Source of the DNA: Halococcus saccharolyticus DSM 5350
Lineage (GTDB): Archaea > Halobacteriota > Halobacteria > Halobacteriales > Halococcaceae
Assembly (NCBI RefSeq): GCF_000336915.1
Contig: NZ_AOMD01000005.1
Coordinates: 39,298 to 103,297 of the forward strand
Direction of reading: 5' to 3'
Length of the DNA stretch: 64,000 bases
Below, in pieces: positions 1-8,053 of the stretch; position 1 is the stretch's first letter; each line of letters begins with the position of its first letter. The notes beneath the pieces are model-generated. The model did not search any database. It had not been told where the DNA came from and saw only the letters and a program-made list of their open reading frames with translations. Both the position numbers and the translations under genes were made by a program.

Positions 1-1
1 C

Positions 2-655
2 ACTGAGCTCTCGGGCGGCCAGCGCCAGCGGGTCGGCGTCGCGCGGGCGCTCGCGGCCGACCCCGCGGTCATCCTGATGGACGAACCGTTCGGCGCGCTC
101 GACCCCATCACCCGCGAGGAGCTTCAGGACGAGTTCCTCGACATCCAGTCCGAACTCGACACCACCATCGTCTTCGTGACCCACGACATCGACGAGGCGC
201 TCAAGATGGGCGATCGGATTGCGGTGATGAACGGCGGCGAGCTCGTCCAGTACGACACCCCAACCCGACTGCTCGACGATCCCGCGACCAAGTTCATCGA
301 GGACTTCATCGGCCCGGATCGGACCCTGAAGCAGCTCCAGGTGCTGCAGGTGAGCGAAGTTATGCACGAGGACGTCCCCGACGAACACGCCGACGTGGTC
401 GAGGCGTTCCGGTCCGACGACGCCGTGATGGCCGACGGTGGCGAGATCATCCCGGTCTCGCCGACTGACAGCACGCAGGTCGCGCTCTCGCGGTGCATCC
501 AGGCGGGCGTCGACGCGCTGCCGGTGGTCGAGGACGCCAACGTGGTTGGCGTCGTCACCGAGGCAGACATCAGAGCCCAGCACGCGCCAGACACGGACGC
601 CGAAGCAGGGGGAGAGACGGCGACAGGAACCGGAACGGGGGCAGCCGGGGAATGA
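2..655 (+). CDS. Betaine/choline-type ABC transporter ATPase, 5' end missing
   Basis: Partial gene: the window opens inside it, and the reading frame is open from base 2. It starts at the ABC signature LSGGQ, followed by Walker B (VILMDEPFGALD) and the H-loop (FVTHDIDEA). After the nucleotide-binding domain comes a tail of about 110 residues with the CBS-like stretch DALPVVEDANVVGVVTEAD. An ATPase with a C-terminal CBS region is typical of OpuCA/ProV, the energising subunit of osmoprotectant importers. It acts at the inner face of the membrane. Its TGA overlaps the ATG of the permease gene (ATGA), so the two are translationally coupled. The Walker A part lies outside the window. The substrate is inferred from family only. 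Confidence 0.85.
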   Translation, partial: TELSGGQRQRVGVARALAADPAVILMDEPFGALDPITREELQDEFLDIQSELDTTIVFVTHDIDEALKMGDRIAVMNGGELVQYDTPTRLLDDPATKFIEDFIGPDRTLKQLQVLQVSEVMHEDVPDEHADVVEAFRSDDAVMADGGEIIPVSPTDSTQVALSRCIQAGVDALPVVEDANVVGVVTEADIRAQHAPDTDAEAGGETATGTGTGAAGE

Positions 656-1326
656 GCGTCGTCAGTGTGCTCGTCGAGACGTGGTCGTATCTGGTCGCGA
701 ACGGGGACGCGTTCCTCGAACTCCTCCGCGAACACCTCGTGTTGGTGTTCGTCTCCGAGCTACTCGCGATCGCGGTCGCCATCCCGCTGGGCGTGCTCGC
801 GATCCGTAACGACCGGGTGCGGACGGTCGTGGGCGGTGCCGGCAACGTCGCCCAGACCGTGCCGACGCTCGCGGTGATCGCGCTGGTCTTCCCGATTCTC
901 GGGCTCGGCTTCCTCCCCTCCGTCGTGGGGCTGTTCGTCTACGCACTCCTGCCGATCCTGACCAACACCATCGCGGGGCTCGAAAGCGTCGACGAGAGCA
1001 CCGTGAACGCCGCCCGCGGAATGGGGATGAGCGACTGGAAGATCCTCCGGAACGTCCGGCTGCCGCTCGCGCTCCCCGTGATCTTCGGGGGCATCCGGAC
1101 GAGCGTGGTGCTCAACGTCGGGACCGCCTACCTCGCGTACTTCATCGGCGGCGGCGGGCTCGGCGTCTGGGTCGTCAGCGGGATCAAACTGTTCAACACC
1201 CCGCGACTGCTCGCCGGGGCGATCCCCGGCGCGCTGCTCGCGGTCGCCCTCGACGGCGCGCTCGCGCTCCTCGAACGTCGGCTCGGCAGCAGCGCGACGT
1301 CGGACCAGGTCGCGGCCGCGGGCTGA
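652..1326 (+). CDS. Betaine/choline-type ABC transporter permease
   Basis: 224-residue integral membrane protein starting at the ATG that overlaps the preceding ATPase stop. It has about five to six hydrophobic segments and the binding-protein-dependent permease EAA region (STVNAARGMGMSDWKILRNVRLPLALP). Size and sequence fit the OpuCB/ProW/YehW class of small osmoprotectant permeases. It would form the channel for the ATPase encoded just upstream. No binding protein gene follows; the next gene is on the other strand, so the remaining subunits probably lie before base 1. An in-frame ORF reaches further upstream to 493, but that stretch is arginine rich and antisense in character, so 652 is preferred. 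Confidence 0.85.
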   Translation: MSVVSVLVETWSYLVANGDAFLELLREHLVLVFVSELLAIAVAIPLGVLAIRNDRVRTVVGGAGNVAQTVPTLAVIALVFPILGLGFLPSVVGLFVYALLPILTNTIAGLESVDESTVNAARGMGMSDWKILRNVRLPLALPVIFGGIRTSVVLNVGTAYLAYFIGGGGLGVWVVSGIKLFNTPRLLAGAIPGALLAVALDGALALLERRLGSSATSDQVAAAG

Positions 1327-1359
1327 GCGACGCCTCGATATCGGCCTGCGAAACCTGAG

Positions 1360-1479
1360 TCAGGCCCGTTCGAAGACGGTCCCGTTGCAGTTCCCGCACG
1401 ACGACGGGTTGCGATAGTACTCCTTCCCGCACGTTCCACACTGCCAGTTCGCCCCGAGGAGCCTGCTGAGAACGCTCAT
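1360..1479 (-). CDS. Small zinc-ribbon protein
   Basis: 39-residue ORF on the minus strand. It carries two CxxC pairs, CGTCG at residues 14-18 and CGNC at 28-31, spaced as in a single zinc beta-ribbon. Haloarchaea encode many such mini zinc-finger proteins of 40-60 residues, often left out by gene callers. The hydrophobic N-terminus (MSVLSRLLG) precedes the ribbon. It lies between convergent genes, with about 30 bases to the permease stop and about 80 to the menD stop. The function is unknown; nucleic-acid or protein binding is possible. Confidence 0.6.
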   Translation of the reverse strand: MSVLSRLLGANWQCGTCGKEYYRNPSSCGNCNGTVFERA

Positions 1480-1562
1480 GACGATCGATAGCGCCGTGTG
1501 AACGAAGACCTATCGATTCGAGCGGTCCGGGGACCGGAGTTACCGACAGTCCCCGCCGAAAC

Positions 1563-3425
1563 TCACTCGTCGAGCGCGTCGGACGCCCGCTCGTGGACGG
1601 TCTCGCGGAACTCGTGGCTCGTCTCGGCATCGAACTCGACCTCGATGACCTGTGTTCCCGTCGCGTCGAGCGACGCGCGGTAGGCGTCCCGGAACGCCGC
1701 GCGACCATCGGCACGAACGAACTCGAAGCCGTACAGCTCGGCGGTCGGTGCGAAATCGAGGCCGTGTGGTGTCTCAAACTGCTCGGTGAACGGCGGGTCG
1801 AACTCGGCGATCGGCAGCATCCGGAAGATGCCGCCGCCGTCGTTGTCGACCAGCACGATCGTGGCGTCGACCCCGCACCGCACGAGTGCGAGCAGCCCGT
1901 TCATGTCGTGATAGTACGCGAGATCGCCGAGCACGAGCACGAGCGGGTCGTCGGTCGCGCTACCCGCGCCCAATCCAGAAGAGACGATCCCGTCGATCCC
2001 GCTCGCGCCGCGGTTGCCGAACACGGTGAGGTCGGCATCGCGGGGCTGCCCGAACCGGTCGGCGTCGCGCACGGTCATCGAGTTCGAGACGAACACCGTC
2101 GCGGGGTTGGGAGCGTCGGCGATCACGTCGCCCGGAACCGTGCCCTCGAAGAACTGCTCGTCGTGTGCGGTCTCGATTTCGTCCCAGTAGCGCGCCTCTG
2201 CCGTTCGAAATCGCTCGCACCACGCATCGCTCGCGGACGAGTCGAGCCGCCCCACACGATCCGCGAGTTTGCGCGCGAGTCTGTTGGGATCGGCGATTAC
2301 GAGGTCGCTCGCGGTGAAGGTTGCCTCGCGCCACTCGCCCGCGGGATCGACGACAAACTGGCGTGTTCCCGACTCCTGCACCGCGTCGCGGAGGTAGTTT
2401 CTGAGGACCTTCGAGGTGGGTGACGCGCCAACCCGGAGGACGGCCTCGGGAGCGGGCCAGTCGTCGACGGCGTTCGCGTCGAGGTACGAGTCGTAGCCAC
2501 CACATACAGGAACGTCGAGATCGGCGAGATGCGAACCGTACCGCAGCCCCGAGAGCGGATCGGCGAGCACCGGAAAGCCGGTCGCGCTCGCGAGTTCGGC
2601 GAACGACGACGGGTCGAGCGTCGTGCTCGGACCGGCGACGACGAGACCGTGCTCGGCTTCGAGTGCCTCGTTCACTCGTTCCAACCCGGCGTCGTCGAGG
2701 TGGGGCTGACCGAGTTCGGTCCCGACGAACGGCCCGTCGCGGCCCGTCGCGGCGAGCGGTTCGTCGGCTTCGAACCCGTCCGGCACGTCGCCTGACACGG
2801 GAACGGGTTCGAGTGGCTTTCCGAACGGGAAGTTGAGATGCACGGGACCGGGCGGCGTCCCAGTGCTGGCCGCGAGCGCGCGGGCGGCATCGACCCGGAG
2901 CGAACGGAGTTTTCGGCCGTCGGCCGCGGGTTCGGGGAGATCACGGTAGAACCGGACCGCCGACCCATAGAGTTTCTCCTGGTCCACGGTCTGGTTCGCG
3001 CCGCTGTCGCGAAGTTCGGGCGGCCGATCGGCGGTCAGGACGAGGAGAGGGACGCGCGCCTGATTCGCCTCGATCACCGCGGGGTGGAAGTTCGCGGTCG
3101 CGGTCCCCGACGTCGAAAGCACCGGCGTCGGTTCTCCAGTGCGTTTCGCCCGACCGAGCGCGAAGAAGGCCGCCGAGCGCTCGTCGAGGTGGGAGAAGAT
3201 TCGAATTTCGGGGTGGTCGGCAAACGCCACGGTGAGGGGTGTCGAGCGGCTGCCGGGGGCGATACAGACTGCCGAAACGCCCCCCTTCGCGAACTCGTCG
3301 ACGAACGTCTCGGCCCAGAGCGTGTTGCGGTTCGGCCAGTTCGAATCGTCGCCAGACTCGTTGTCGCGCCCAATTTTTTCACGACTGTCATGTCTGTTTC
3401 GCTCGTCGCGCTCGTTTCCAGTCAT
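1563..3425 (-). CDS. menD: SEPHCHC synthase (menaquinone biosynthesis)
   Basis: 620-residue thiamine-diphosphate enzyme. It joins isochorismate and 2-oxoglutarate to form SEPHCHC, the second committed step of menaquinone synthesis, in the cytoplasm. The N-terminal PYR domain carries GGVSAVCIAPGSRSTPL and the glutamate-bearing HLDERSAAFFALG. The C-terminal ThDP domain shows GDLAYYHDMNGLL and LVDNDGGGIF. The start is placed at the ATG overlapping the menF stop (ATGA). A longer in-frame extension to 3623 would lie inside menF and is arginine rich. The first 35 or so residues form a charged, poorly conserved leader. The gene forms an operon with menF, as usual in haloarchaea. Confidence 0.93.
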   Translation of the reverse strand: MTGNERDERNRHDSREKIGRDNESGDDSNWPNRNTLWAETFVDEFAKGGVSAVCIAPGSRSTPLTVAFADHPEIRIFSHLDERSAAFFALGRAKRTGEPTPVLSTSGTATANFHPAVIEANQARVPLLVLTADRPPELRDSGANQTVDQEKLYGSAVRFYRDLPEPAADGRKLRSLRVDAARALAASTGTPPGPVHLNFPFGKPLEPVPVSGDVPDGFEADEPLAATGRDGPFVGTELGQPHLDDAGLERVNEALEAEHGLVVAGPSTTLDPSSFAELASATGFPVLADPLSGLRYGSHLADLDVPVCGGYDSYLDANAVDDWPAPEAVLRVGASPTSKVLRNYLRDAVQESGTRQFVVDPAGEWREATFTASDLVIADPNRLARKLADRVGRLDSSASDAWCERFRTAEARYWDEIETAHDEQFFEGTVPGDVIADAPNPATVFVSNSMTVRDADRFGQPRDADLTVFGNRGASGIDGIVSSGLGAGSATDDPLVLVLGDLAYYHDMNGLLALVRCGVDATIVLVDNDGGGIFRMLPIAEFDPPFTEQFETPHGLDFAPTAELYGFEFVRADGRAAFRDAYRASLDATGTQVIEVEFDAETSHEFRETVHERASDALDE

Positions 3426-4765
3426 TCGCGTTCGAGTTCGTCGAGCACGGGCCGAAACTTCGGCCCGAGCTCCTCCCACTCCTCGTCGGGATCGGAGTCG
3501 GCGACGATACCGTTGCCGGCGTAGAGCCTGGCGTGGCGACCGCCGGCGACCGCCGACCGAATCCCGACCGCGAACTCGCCGTCGCCCGCGGCGTCGAACC
3601 ACCCCATCGGTGCGGCGTACCATCCCCGATCGAATGGCTCGGTCCCGTGAATGACCTCGCGCGCGCTCTCGGGCGGCAGCCCGCCGACCGCGGGCGTCGG
3701 ATGAAGCGCCTCGACCACGTCAAGAACGTGTGTATCGTCGTCGAGAGTGGCGGAGATCGGCGTCCGGAGGTGCTGGATGTTCGCGAACTTCCGGACATCG
3801 CGCTCACCGACCTCGACCCGGCCGAGCGGCGCGAGGCGTTCGCGGATGGCGTCGACCACGAGCGCCTGCTCGTGACGGAGTTTCTCGCTGGTTCGGAGCG
3901 ATCGTGCGAGGTCGGCGTCGGCCTCGGGCGTGTCGCCACGGGCGACCGATCCCGCGAGCGCCTCGGTTTCGACCGCCTGACCCGTGATCTTCACGAGCCG
4001 CTCGGGCGGCGGGCCGAAAAAGCCGGCGTCGGCCGTGGGCTGGACGAGAAATCGATAGCACTCCGGATAGGTCCGGCGGAGGCGTTCGAGGGTGCCCGGC
4101 ACGTCGATCGGCGAGGCGAGATCGACGTCGAGTGCGGTTGCGAGCACGACCTTCTGGAGGTCGCCCGCCCGGATCCGTTCGACGACCGCCGCGACGCCGT
4201 CGGTCCATTCGTCCTTCGAGGCAGTCCGTCGAGTGGCGGTGACTCCCGGCCCGCCGCCGCTCGGGCGCATCATCGGCAGGTCGGTGATCGCGTCGTGTGC
4301 GGCGTCGAGATCGGCCGTGACCGTCGCTGGATCGACGTCCGGCCCGGCCGCCGTGACGGTCAGCCACGTCCGATCGTCGGCTCGGGTGAGCTGAATCCGA
4401 GGGACGACGAACAAGGCCCCTGGGAATCCGGTCCACGGCGGAGCAGGTTCGTGCGACGGGTCGAACGCGAGCCCGCCGATGGCCCGCGGACGTGCGGCAG
4501 GTGGTCCGTCGGTGTCGCTGTCGGCGAACAGCGCCGCTGCGTCCTCACGGAGTATGTCGAATCGGTCTGGCCCGGTGGCCGTGAGCGTGGCCGCCGCGTC
4601 GCCGCCGACCAGTTCGAACCCGTCAGGTGTCGCCCACGACACGCGCGGAGCCGACTGGCTGGCGAGAAATGCTGAAAAGGACAGATCGGAAACCTCCCGC
4701 GTGCGGCTGACCAGCCGCCCGCCCGCAACGTTCGTCGGTCGGCTTTCGTTTCCTGCCTGTTCCAT
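3422..4765 (-). CDS. menF: Isochorismate synthase
   Basis: 447-residue chorismate-utilising enzyme that converts chorismate to isochorismate, the entry to menaquinone synthesis. The C-terminal chorismate-binding domain shows DGVAAVVERIRAGDLQKVVLA, TEALAGSVARG and HPTPAVGGLP, followed by GWYAAPMGWFD and an acidic end, all typical of the MenF/EntC family. I place the start at 4765 (MEQAGNESRP). An in-frame ATG at 4870 would add 35 basic residues not expected in this family. The gene overlaps menD by 4 bases downstream, so MenF and MenD are made together. Confidence 0.92.
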   Translation of the reverse strand: MEQAGNESRPTNVAGGRLVSRTREVSDLSFSAFLASQSAPRVSWATPDGFELVGGDAAATLTATGPDRFDILREDAAALFADSDTDGPPAARPRAIGGLAFDPSHEPAPPWTGFPGALFVVPRIQLTRADDRTWLTVTAAGPDVDPATVTADLDAAHDAITDLPMMRPSGGGPGVTATRRTASKDEWTDGVAAVVERIRAGDLQKVVLATALDVDLASPIDVPGTLERLRRTYPECYRFLVQPTADAGFFGPPPERLVKITGQAVETEALAGSVARGDTPEADADLARSLRTSEKLRHEQALVVDAIRERLAPLGRVEVGERDVRKFANIQHLRTPISATLDDDTHVLDVVEALHPTPAVGGLPPESAREVIHGTEPFDRGWYAAPMGWFDAAGDGEFAVGIRSAVAGGRHARLYAGNGIVADSDPDEEWEELGPKFRPVLDELERE

Positions 4766-5125
4766 TACCGGACGTTCGGGTGGCAAGCCCTTGAGCGTGT
4801 CCTTCCACCGCTCTCGCCCGGTTTTCGTCACCTCGTCGCGTATCGATCGAACGGCCACGAAAGTCAGCACGACGTCAACCGACGAGTTGATGTAATTGGC
4901 GCGTCACCCTGTCAAAACCCGTCGTCTCGGTGCCGGCCAACGACCGTCGCGCAGTTCGATCCGCCGTCGCCGAATTTCTCACGGATCGTTCCGGCGGAAA
5001 CGAACCATCGATCGGTCTACGGAAACAGTAACGAATGTTTCCGCTCCGACCGATGTTTTTTCGTACAAGCGAACCGATGTTCCCGTCAGAGTTAAATACC
5101 CTTCTGTCGAAGCACGATTGCTCCG
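4766..5125. other. Intergenic region before the RHH regulator
   Basis: A 360-base stretch between the divergently transcribed menF and the ribbon-helix-helix gene. No coding frame is convincing. It becomes AT rich towards 5125 and holds a TATA-like element (TTAAATAC, 5092-5099) about 30 bases before the RHH start, and two copies of CCGATGTT (5050-5057 and 5074-5081). Confidence 0.5.
5092..5099 (+). promoter_or_regulatory. TATA box of the RHH gene
   Basis: TTAAATAC is centred about 30 bases before the ATG at 5126, the spacing expected for a haloarchaeal promoter giving a very short leader. Confidence 0.5.
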
Positions 5126-5341
5126 ATGCCCAAGGTAGAGATCACGATCCCGGAACAGCTCGAAATGCGGATCGCTCGGATGGTCGAGGAGGGAGAGTTC
5201 CTCAACCGCGAAGAAGCCATCGAAGAACTGCTTTCGGCCGGCATGCGCGCGTATCAGGCGAGTGGGCCCACGGACGAGGACGAGGAACCGGGCCTCGAAG
5301 ACGACGGCATGATGGGTCACGAGGACGAGTACGTTTTCTGA
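5126..5341 (+). CDS. CopG-type ribbon-helix-helix regulator
   Basis: 71-residue protein. The first 45 residues match the ribbon-helix-helix fold: strand VEITIPEQLEMRIARMV, then a turn and the helix NREEAIEELLSAGMRAY. An acidic tail of about 25 residues follows (DEDEEPGLEDDGMMGHEDEY), as in many haloarchaeal small regulators. It should bind DNA as a dimer. It is followed after 71 bases by a UPF0058 gene on the same strand, a pairing I recall from other haloarchaea. Two CCGATGTT repeats just upstream are candidate autoregulatory sites. No toxin partner is present, so an antitoxin role is unlikely. Confidence 0.8.
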   Translation: MPKVEITIPEQLEMRIARMVEEGEFLNREEAIEELLSAGMRAYQASGPTDEDEEPGLEDDGMMGHEDEYVF

Positions 5342-5412
5342 ACTCCCGCGAGTGGGGTACGTGACCACGCTTGGGACAACGATTAAACCGAGCGCAGTCG
5401 TACAGGAGGGTA

Positions 5413-5691
5413 ATGCACAAAGACGAATTGCTCGAACTCCACGAGCAGATGGTGCTGATCACCGAGTACGTTCAGGACCGCGAAGAGGTCGATCCCGGAC
5501 TGTTCGACGAATACGCAGAGCTCGACATCAGTCCCGACGATGTCCACAAATCGAAGAGTGAACACAAACACGCCGTGTTCGTTCTCGGCAACGCGCTCGC
5601 CAACGCAATGAGTGACGACGAGTTCTCCGACGCCGGCCGGATCGGCAAGCGCATGCGCGAGCTCGCCGACGACACGGAACAGAAGCTCTAG
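5413..5691 (+). CDS. UPF0058 family protein
   Basis: 92-residue acidic helical protein (MHKDELLELHEQMVLITEYV...) of the UPF0058 family, which is confined to archaea and has no established function. The ATG at 5413 is preceded by a clear Shine-Dalgarno sequence (GGAGG, about 5404-5408), unlike the leaderless genes nearby, which settles the start. The frame extends to 5371 without support. It sits downstream of the ribbon-helix-helix regulator. A run of six T residues begins 7 bases after the stop. Confidence 0.85.
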   Translation: MHKDELLELHEQMVLITEYVQDREEVDPGLFDEYAELDISPDDVHKSKSEHKHAVFVLGNALANAMSDDEFSDAGRIGKRMRELADDTEQKL

Positions 5692-5698
5692 CACCCAC

Positions 5699-5704
5699 TT
5701 TTTT
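5699..5704 (+). terminator. T-tract terminator after the UPF0058 gene
   Basis: Six consecutive T residues just after the UPF0058 stop fit an archaeal oligo-T terminator. A perfect 7-bp hairpin (GCGCGCC, loop TCC, GGCGCGC; 5718-5734) follows shortly after. The rest of the gap to 5928 holds no gene I can support. Confidence 0.5.
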
Positions 5705-5928
5705 AGACGGGGGCATCGCGCGCCTCCGGCGCGCTCAACCCCCGACCAAAAACCTGGACTAAAAACACCCGCTCGCTCACTGCGTTCGCTCGCGGTAGAA
5801 TTGCTGGCGCTCCCCGCAACCGCACAGCACCGCCGAAGCCCTCGCTCGTTTCACTCGCTCGCCCTTCATCCACCAGGCCCGCACCGCCACTGCCCTCCGC
5901 AACCGCAGCCGCGTCCGCAACGCACCGC

Positions 5929-6528
5929 CTACTCCGGTCGCTCCATCCGAAAGCGGCCGTCGGTCCGACAGTAGTAACTCCCCGAGAGCCGGCCGACCGC
6001 GTCGAGCTTTTCGACGTCGAGTTTGCCGTCGGTCGTCACGCCCTCGTCGAGATAGACCGAGACGACCTCACCGAGCACCATCGTGTTCGAGCCGATGTCG
6101 ATCGACTCGTAGAGTTCGCACTCGAAGGCGACCTCGGCCGCGGCGACCCGTGGCGGCGCGACCGCTTCGGAGGCCGCGCGTTCGAGACCCGCGTGATCGA
6201 ACTCGCTTTCCTCGGGCGGGAGCGTCGCGCTCGTGGCGTTCATCGCCTCGGCGAGCGGCTCGGTGACGACGTTGACGACGAACTCCTCGGTATCGAGCGC
6301 GTTGCGCGCCGAATCAGAGAGTCCCTCGGGTCGCTCAGAGCGATCGGTGGGCGCGAACATCACGACCGGCGGAGCGGTGCTCACGACGTTGAAAAACGAG
6401 TACGGCGCGAGGTTTGCGACGCCCTCCGGTGAGAGCGAGCTCACCCACGCGATCGGCCGCGGAATCACCGCGCCTGCGAGCGTGCGGTACAGCGAGCCGT
6501 CGAGGTCGTCGGGATCGATGCGAGTCAC
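5929..6528 (-). CDS. Flavin reductase-like FMN-binding protein
   Basis: 199-residue protein of the flavin reductase-like split-barrel family. The N-terminal part holds the family core (AGAVIPRPIAWVSSLSPEGVANLAPYSFF), where FMN binds; the middle has TEEFVVNVVTEPLAEAMN. These enzymes reduce FMN with NAD(P)H or act as FMN-dependent oxidoreductases. The gene overlaps the VOC gene by 4 bases (ATGA) and is last in a DoxX-VOC-flavin reductase operon that faces an HxlR regulator. That arrangement resembles bacterial quinone or electrophile defence operons (the MhqR/YodB type), so detoxification of quinones or aromatics is plausible but inferred. Confidence 0.8.
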   Translation of the reverse strand: MTRIDPDDLDGSLYRTLAGAVIPRPIAWVSSLSPEGVANLAPYSFFNVVSTAPPVVMFAPTDRSERPEGLSDSARNALDTEEFVVNVVTEPLAEAMNATSATLPPEESEFDHAGLERAASEAVAPPRVAAAEVAFECELYESIDIGSNTMVLGEVVSVYLDEGVTTDGKLDVEKLDAVGRLSGSYYCRTDGRFRMERPE

Positions 6529-7013
6529 GCGGTCGGACTACCCTGCCCCTCCGGCGGATCGATCTTCTCGCTGCCCGGTTCGGATTCGTCGACGGTGAAC
6601 CCCGGACCGCTCGTAGCGATCTCGAACACCAAGCCGTCGGGGTCGTTGAAGTAGATGCTCTTGAAGTACGTGCGATCTCGGACCCGCGACACACGAACGT
6701 CGTGTTCCATCAGGTGTTCGCGCCACTCTCGGAGGGTGCCCTCGTCCTCGACGCCGATGGCGAAGTGGTGGGACGCCCCCGGGCCGGGCTGACCCTGCGA
6801 GTTCGGATACTCGAAGTACGTCACCGTCATCCCTGGCTCGCCCTCGGGGGTCGCCGAGAAGTAGTAGTGTGGCGTGCCGGGGTCGTCGTAGTTTTCGGTC
6901 ATCTTGACGGTGTGGAACCCGAGCACCTTCTCGTAGAACTCCCGGGTTCGTTCCATGTCGGTACAGATGTTCGTCACGTGGTGCAGTCCGGTGGTGGGTG
7001 GTGTGTCTGGCAT
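6525..7013 (-). CDS. VOC superfamily protein (glyoxalase/ring-cleavage dioxygenase type)
   Basis: 162-residue vicinal-oxygen-chelate protein. Two beta-alpha-beta-beta-beta modules can be seen: TGLHHVTNICTDMERTREFYEKVLGF, and the second half ending in YFKSIYFNDPDGLVFEIAT. Likely metal ligands are His11 or His12 in the first module, His82 or His83 in the ASHHFAIGV segment, and the Glu in the FEIAT segment. The C-terminal tail (about 25 residues) is unstructured and acidic. It resembles the ring-cleaving dioxygenases of MhqO/LinE type induced by hydroquinones. It lies between DoxX and flavin reductase genes in one operon. The substrate is unknown. Confidence 0.83.
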   Translation of the reverse strand: MPDTPPTTGLHHVTNICTDMERTREFYEKVLGFHTVKMTENYDDPGTPHYYFSATPEGEPGMTVTYFEYPNSQGQPGPGASHHFAIGVEDEGTLREWREHLMEHDVRVSRVRDRTYFKSIYFNDPDGLVFEIATSGPGFTVDESEPGSEKIDPPEGQGSPTA

Positions 7014-7042
7014 TATCGGAAAATTCGGGGTGGCTTCGCGAG

Positions 7043-7414
7043 CTATTCGTCGGCGGGACCGCGCGAGAGGAAGAACAGCGCGCCGCCGAGGAGCGCGGTG
7101 TTCTTCAGGAAGTGGATCACCTGCTGTTCGCGCTCGGCCTCCTCGCGGTTCCAGAAGTCGTGCATCGTGGGCGTCACGCCGACGAGAAAGGCCGCAATCG
7201 CACCGGCGGACAGCCGCGGAGCACGACCGAGAACGACCCCGAGGCTCCCGGCGAGGAGCATGCCGCTCGAAAGCGGCACGAGTCGGTCGGCGGCGGGCAC
7301 GCCGTTCGACTCGGCGTACGCGGCCATCCCGTCGATGTCACGGAGGTTGTCGATCGCGGTGAACGCGAGTACGCCGCCGAACAGCGCGCGCCCGAGCGTC
7401 GAGAGTCGACCCAT
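7043..7414 (-). CDS. DoxX-like membrane protein
   Basis: 123-residue membrane protein with about four hydrophobic helices and the DoxX-like opening LGRALFGGVLAFTAIDNL. The start at 7414 (MGRLSTLGRA) is chosen because upstream in-frame codons to 7531 encode a polar stretch that overlaps the candidate operator. Many bacterial DoxX genes (YodF/CatD/MhqP) are induced by quinones and sit next to glyoxalase-like enzymes; the same neighbours are found here. It is the first gene of a three-gene operon with VOC and flavin reductase genes, 29 bases before the VOC start. Confidence 0.8.
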   Translation of the reverse strand: MGRLSTLGRALFGGVLAFTAIDNLRDIDGMAAYAESNGVPAADRLVPLSSGMLLAGSLGVVLGRAPRLSAGAIAAFLVGVTPTMHDFWNREEAEREQQVIHFLKNTALLGGALFFLSRGPADE

Positions 7415-7477
7415 CAGGCGCTCACCGCCCCGTGAGCCGGCGATCGATTCGCGATACGTCGTCGGAGAGTAGTAGTC

Positions 7478-7494
7478 GGTATCACTTCGATACC
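7478..7494. promoter_or_regulatory. Candidate HxlR operator 1 (perfect inverted repeat)
   Basis: GGTATC-ACTTC-GATACC is a perfect inverted repeat with 6-base arms, in the divergent region 64 bases before the DoxX start. The half site GGTATCAC recurs at 7628 and 7694 close to the HxlR gene. Confidence 0.55.
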
Positions 7495-7627
7495 GGGTTG
7501 GTGACGGGCACGTATATCCCTTCCCGGTCACGGGTGTAACGGGGTGACATCGATGCTATCGGCGAACCGAAGGACGGAGCAACACGACACGCTCGGCGGA
7601 TTTCGACCGTGGACCGATCGACAAGCC

Positions 7628-7644
7628 GGTATCACGACGTTACC
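7628..7644. promoter_or_regulatory. Candidate HxlR operator 2
   Basis: GGTATC-ACGAC-GTTACC has the same left half and spacing as the site at 7478 and one mismatch in the right arm. It lies about 20 bases upstream of the TATA-like CATATATCC before the HxlR gene. A further half site, GGTATCAC, at 7694-7701 is next to the HxlR start codon. Confidence 0.5.
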
Positions 7645-7703
7645 TAGTTGGAACCCGAACTCATATATCCTCTCGCGGACACGTATGTGATCAGGTATCA
7701 CCA

Positions 7704-8042
7704 ATGTCATCCCAGCAACCACGCCACGGCGAGGAGGCTTGCGCCGTCGTGGACTCGCTCGACCAGATCGGCTCCCAGTGGCGGCTGGTGGTGCTCCACG
7801 ACCTCCAGGACGGCGAGAAACGGTTCAATGAGCTCAAGCGTTCGACCGACGCGAGCTCGCGCACCCTCTCGCGGGTGCTCGACGATCTTCAGAACGTGGA
7901 CCTCGTGAGTCGTCGGATCGAGGAGGACGCCCCGATCGCCACGTACTACCGACTCACAGGCAAGGGCGAGGCACTGTGTCCCGTCTTCGATGAGATCGAG
8001 GCGTGGGCCGACGAGTGGCTCGATGGCGATCCTCGTCCGTAG
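7704..8042 (+). CDS. HxlR family transcriptional regulator
   Basis: 112-residue winged-helix protein of the HxlR/YodB/MarR-like family. It shows DSLDQIGSQWRLVVLHDLQ, the recognition region RFNELKRSTDASSRTLSRVLDDL, and the wing and dimerisation part ending FDEIEAWADEWL. A cysteine at residue 13 lies where family members that sense quinones or thiol stress keep their reactive cysteine (CxxxxxLxxIG). It is divergent from the DoxX-VOC-flavin reductase operon, and three GGTATCAC half sites lie in the shared 289-base gap, one at its own start. It probably represses both itself and the operon and is released by electrophiles; the inducer is inferred. Confidence 0.85.
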   Translation: MSSQQPRHGEEACAVVDSLDQIGSQWRLVVLHDLQDGEKRFNELKRSTDASSRTLSRVLDDLQNVDLVSRRIEEDAPIATYYRLTGKGEALCPVFDEIEAWADEWLDGDPRP

Positions 8043-8053
8043 TTCGCCATCGG

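Noticed and set aside
5698..5928. GC-rich repeats and a hairpin after the UPF0058 gene considered as a CRISPR or mobile element
   Set aside because: No regular repeat-spacer pattern and no transposase or terminal repeats. No CRISPR array or insertion sequence was found anywhere in the window.
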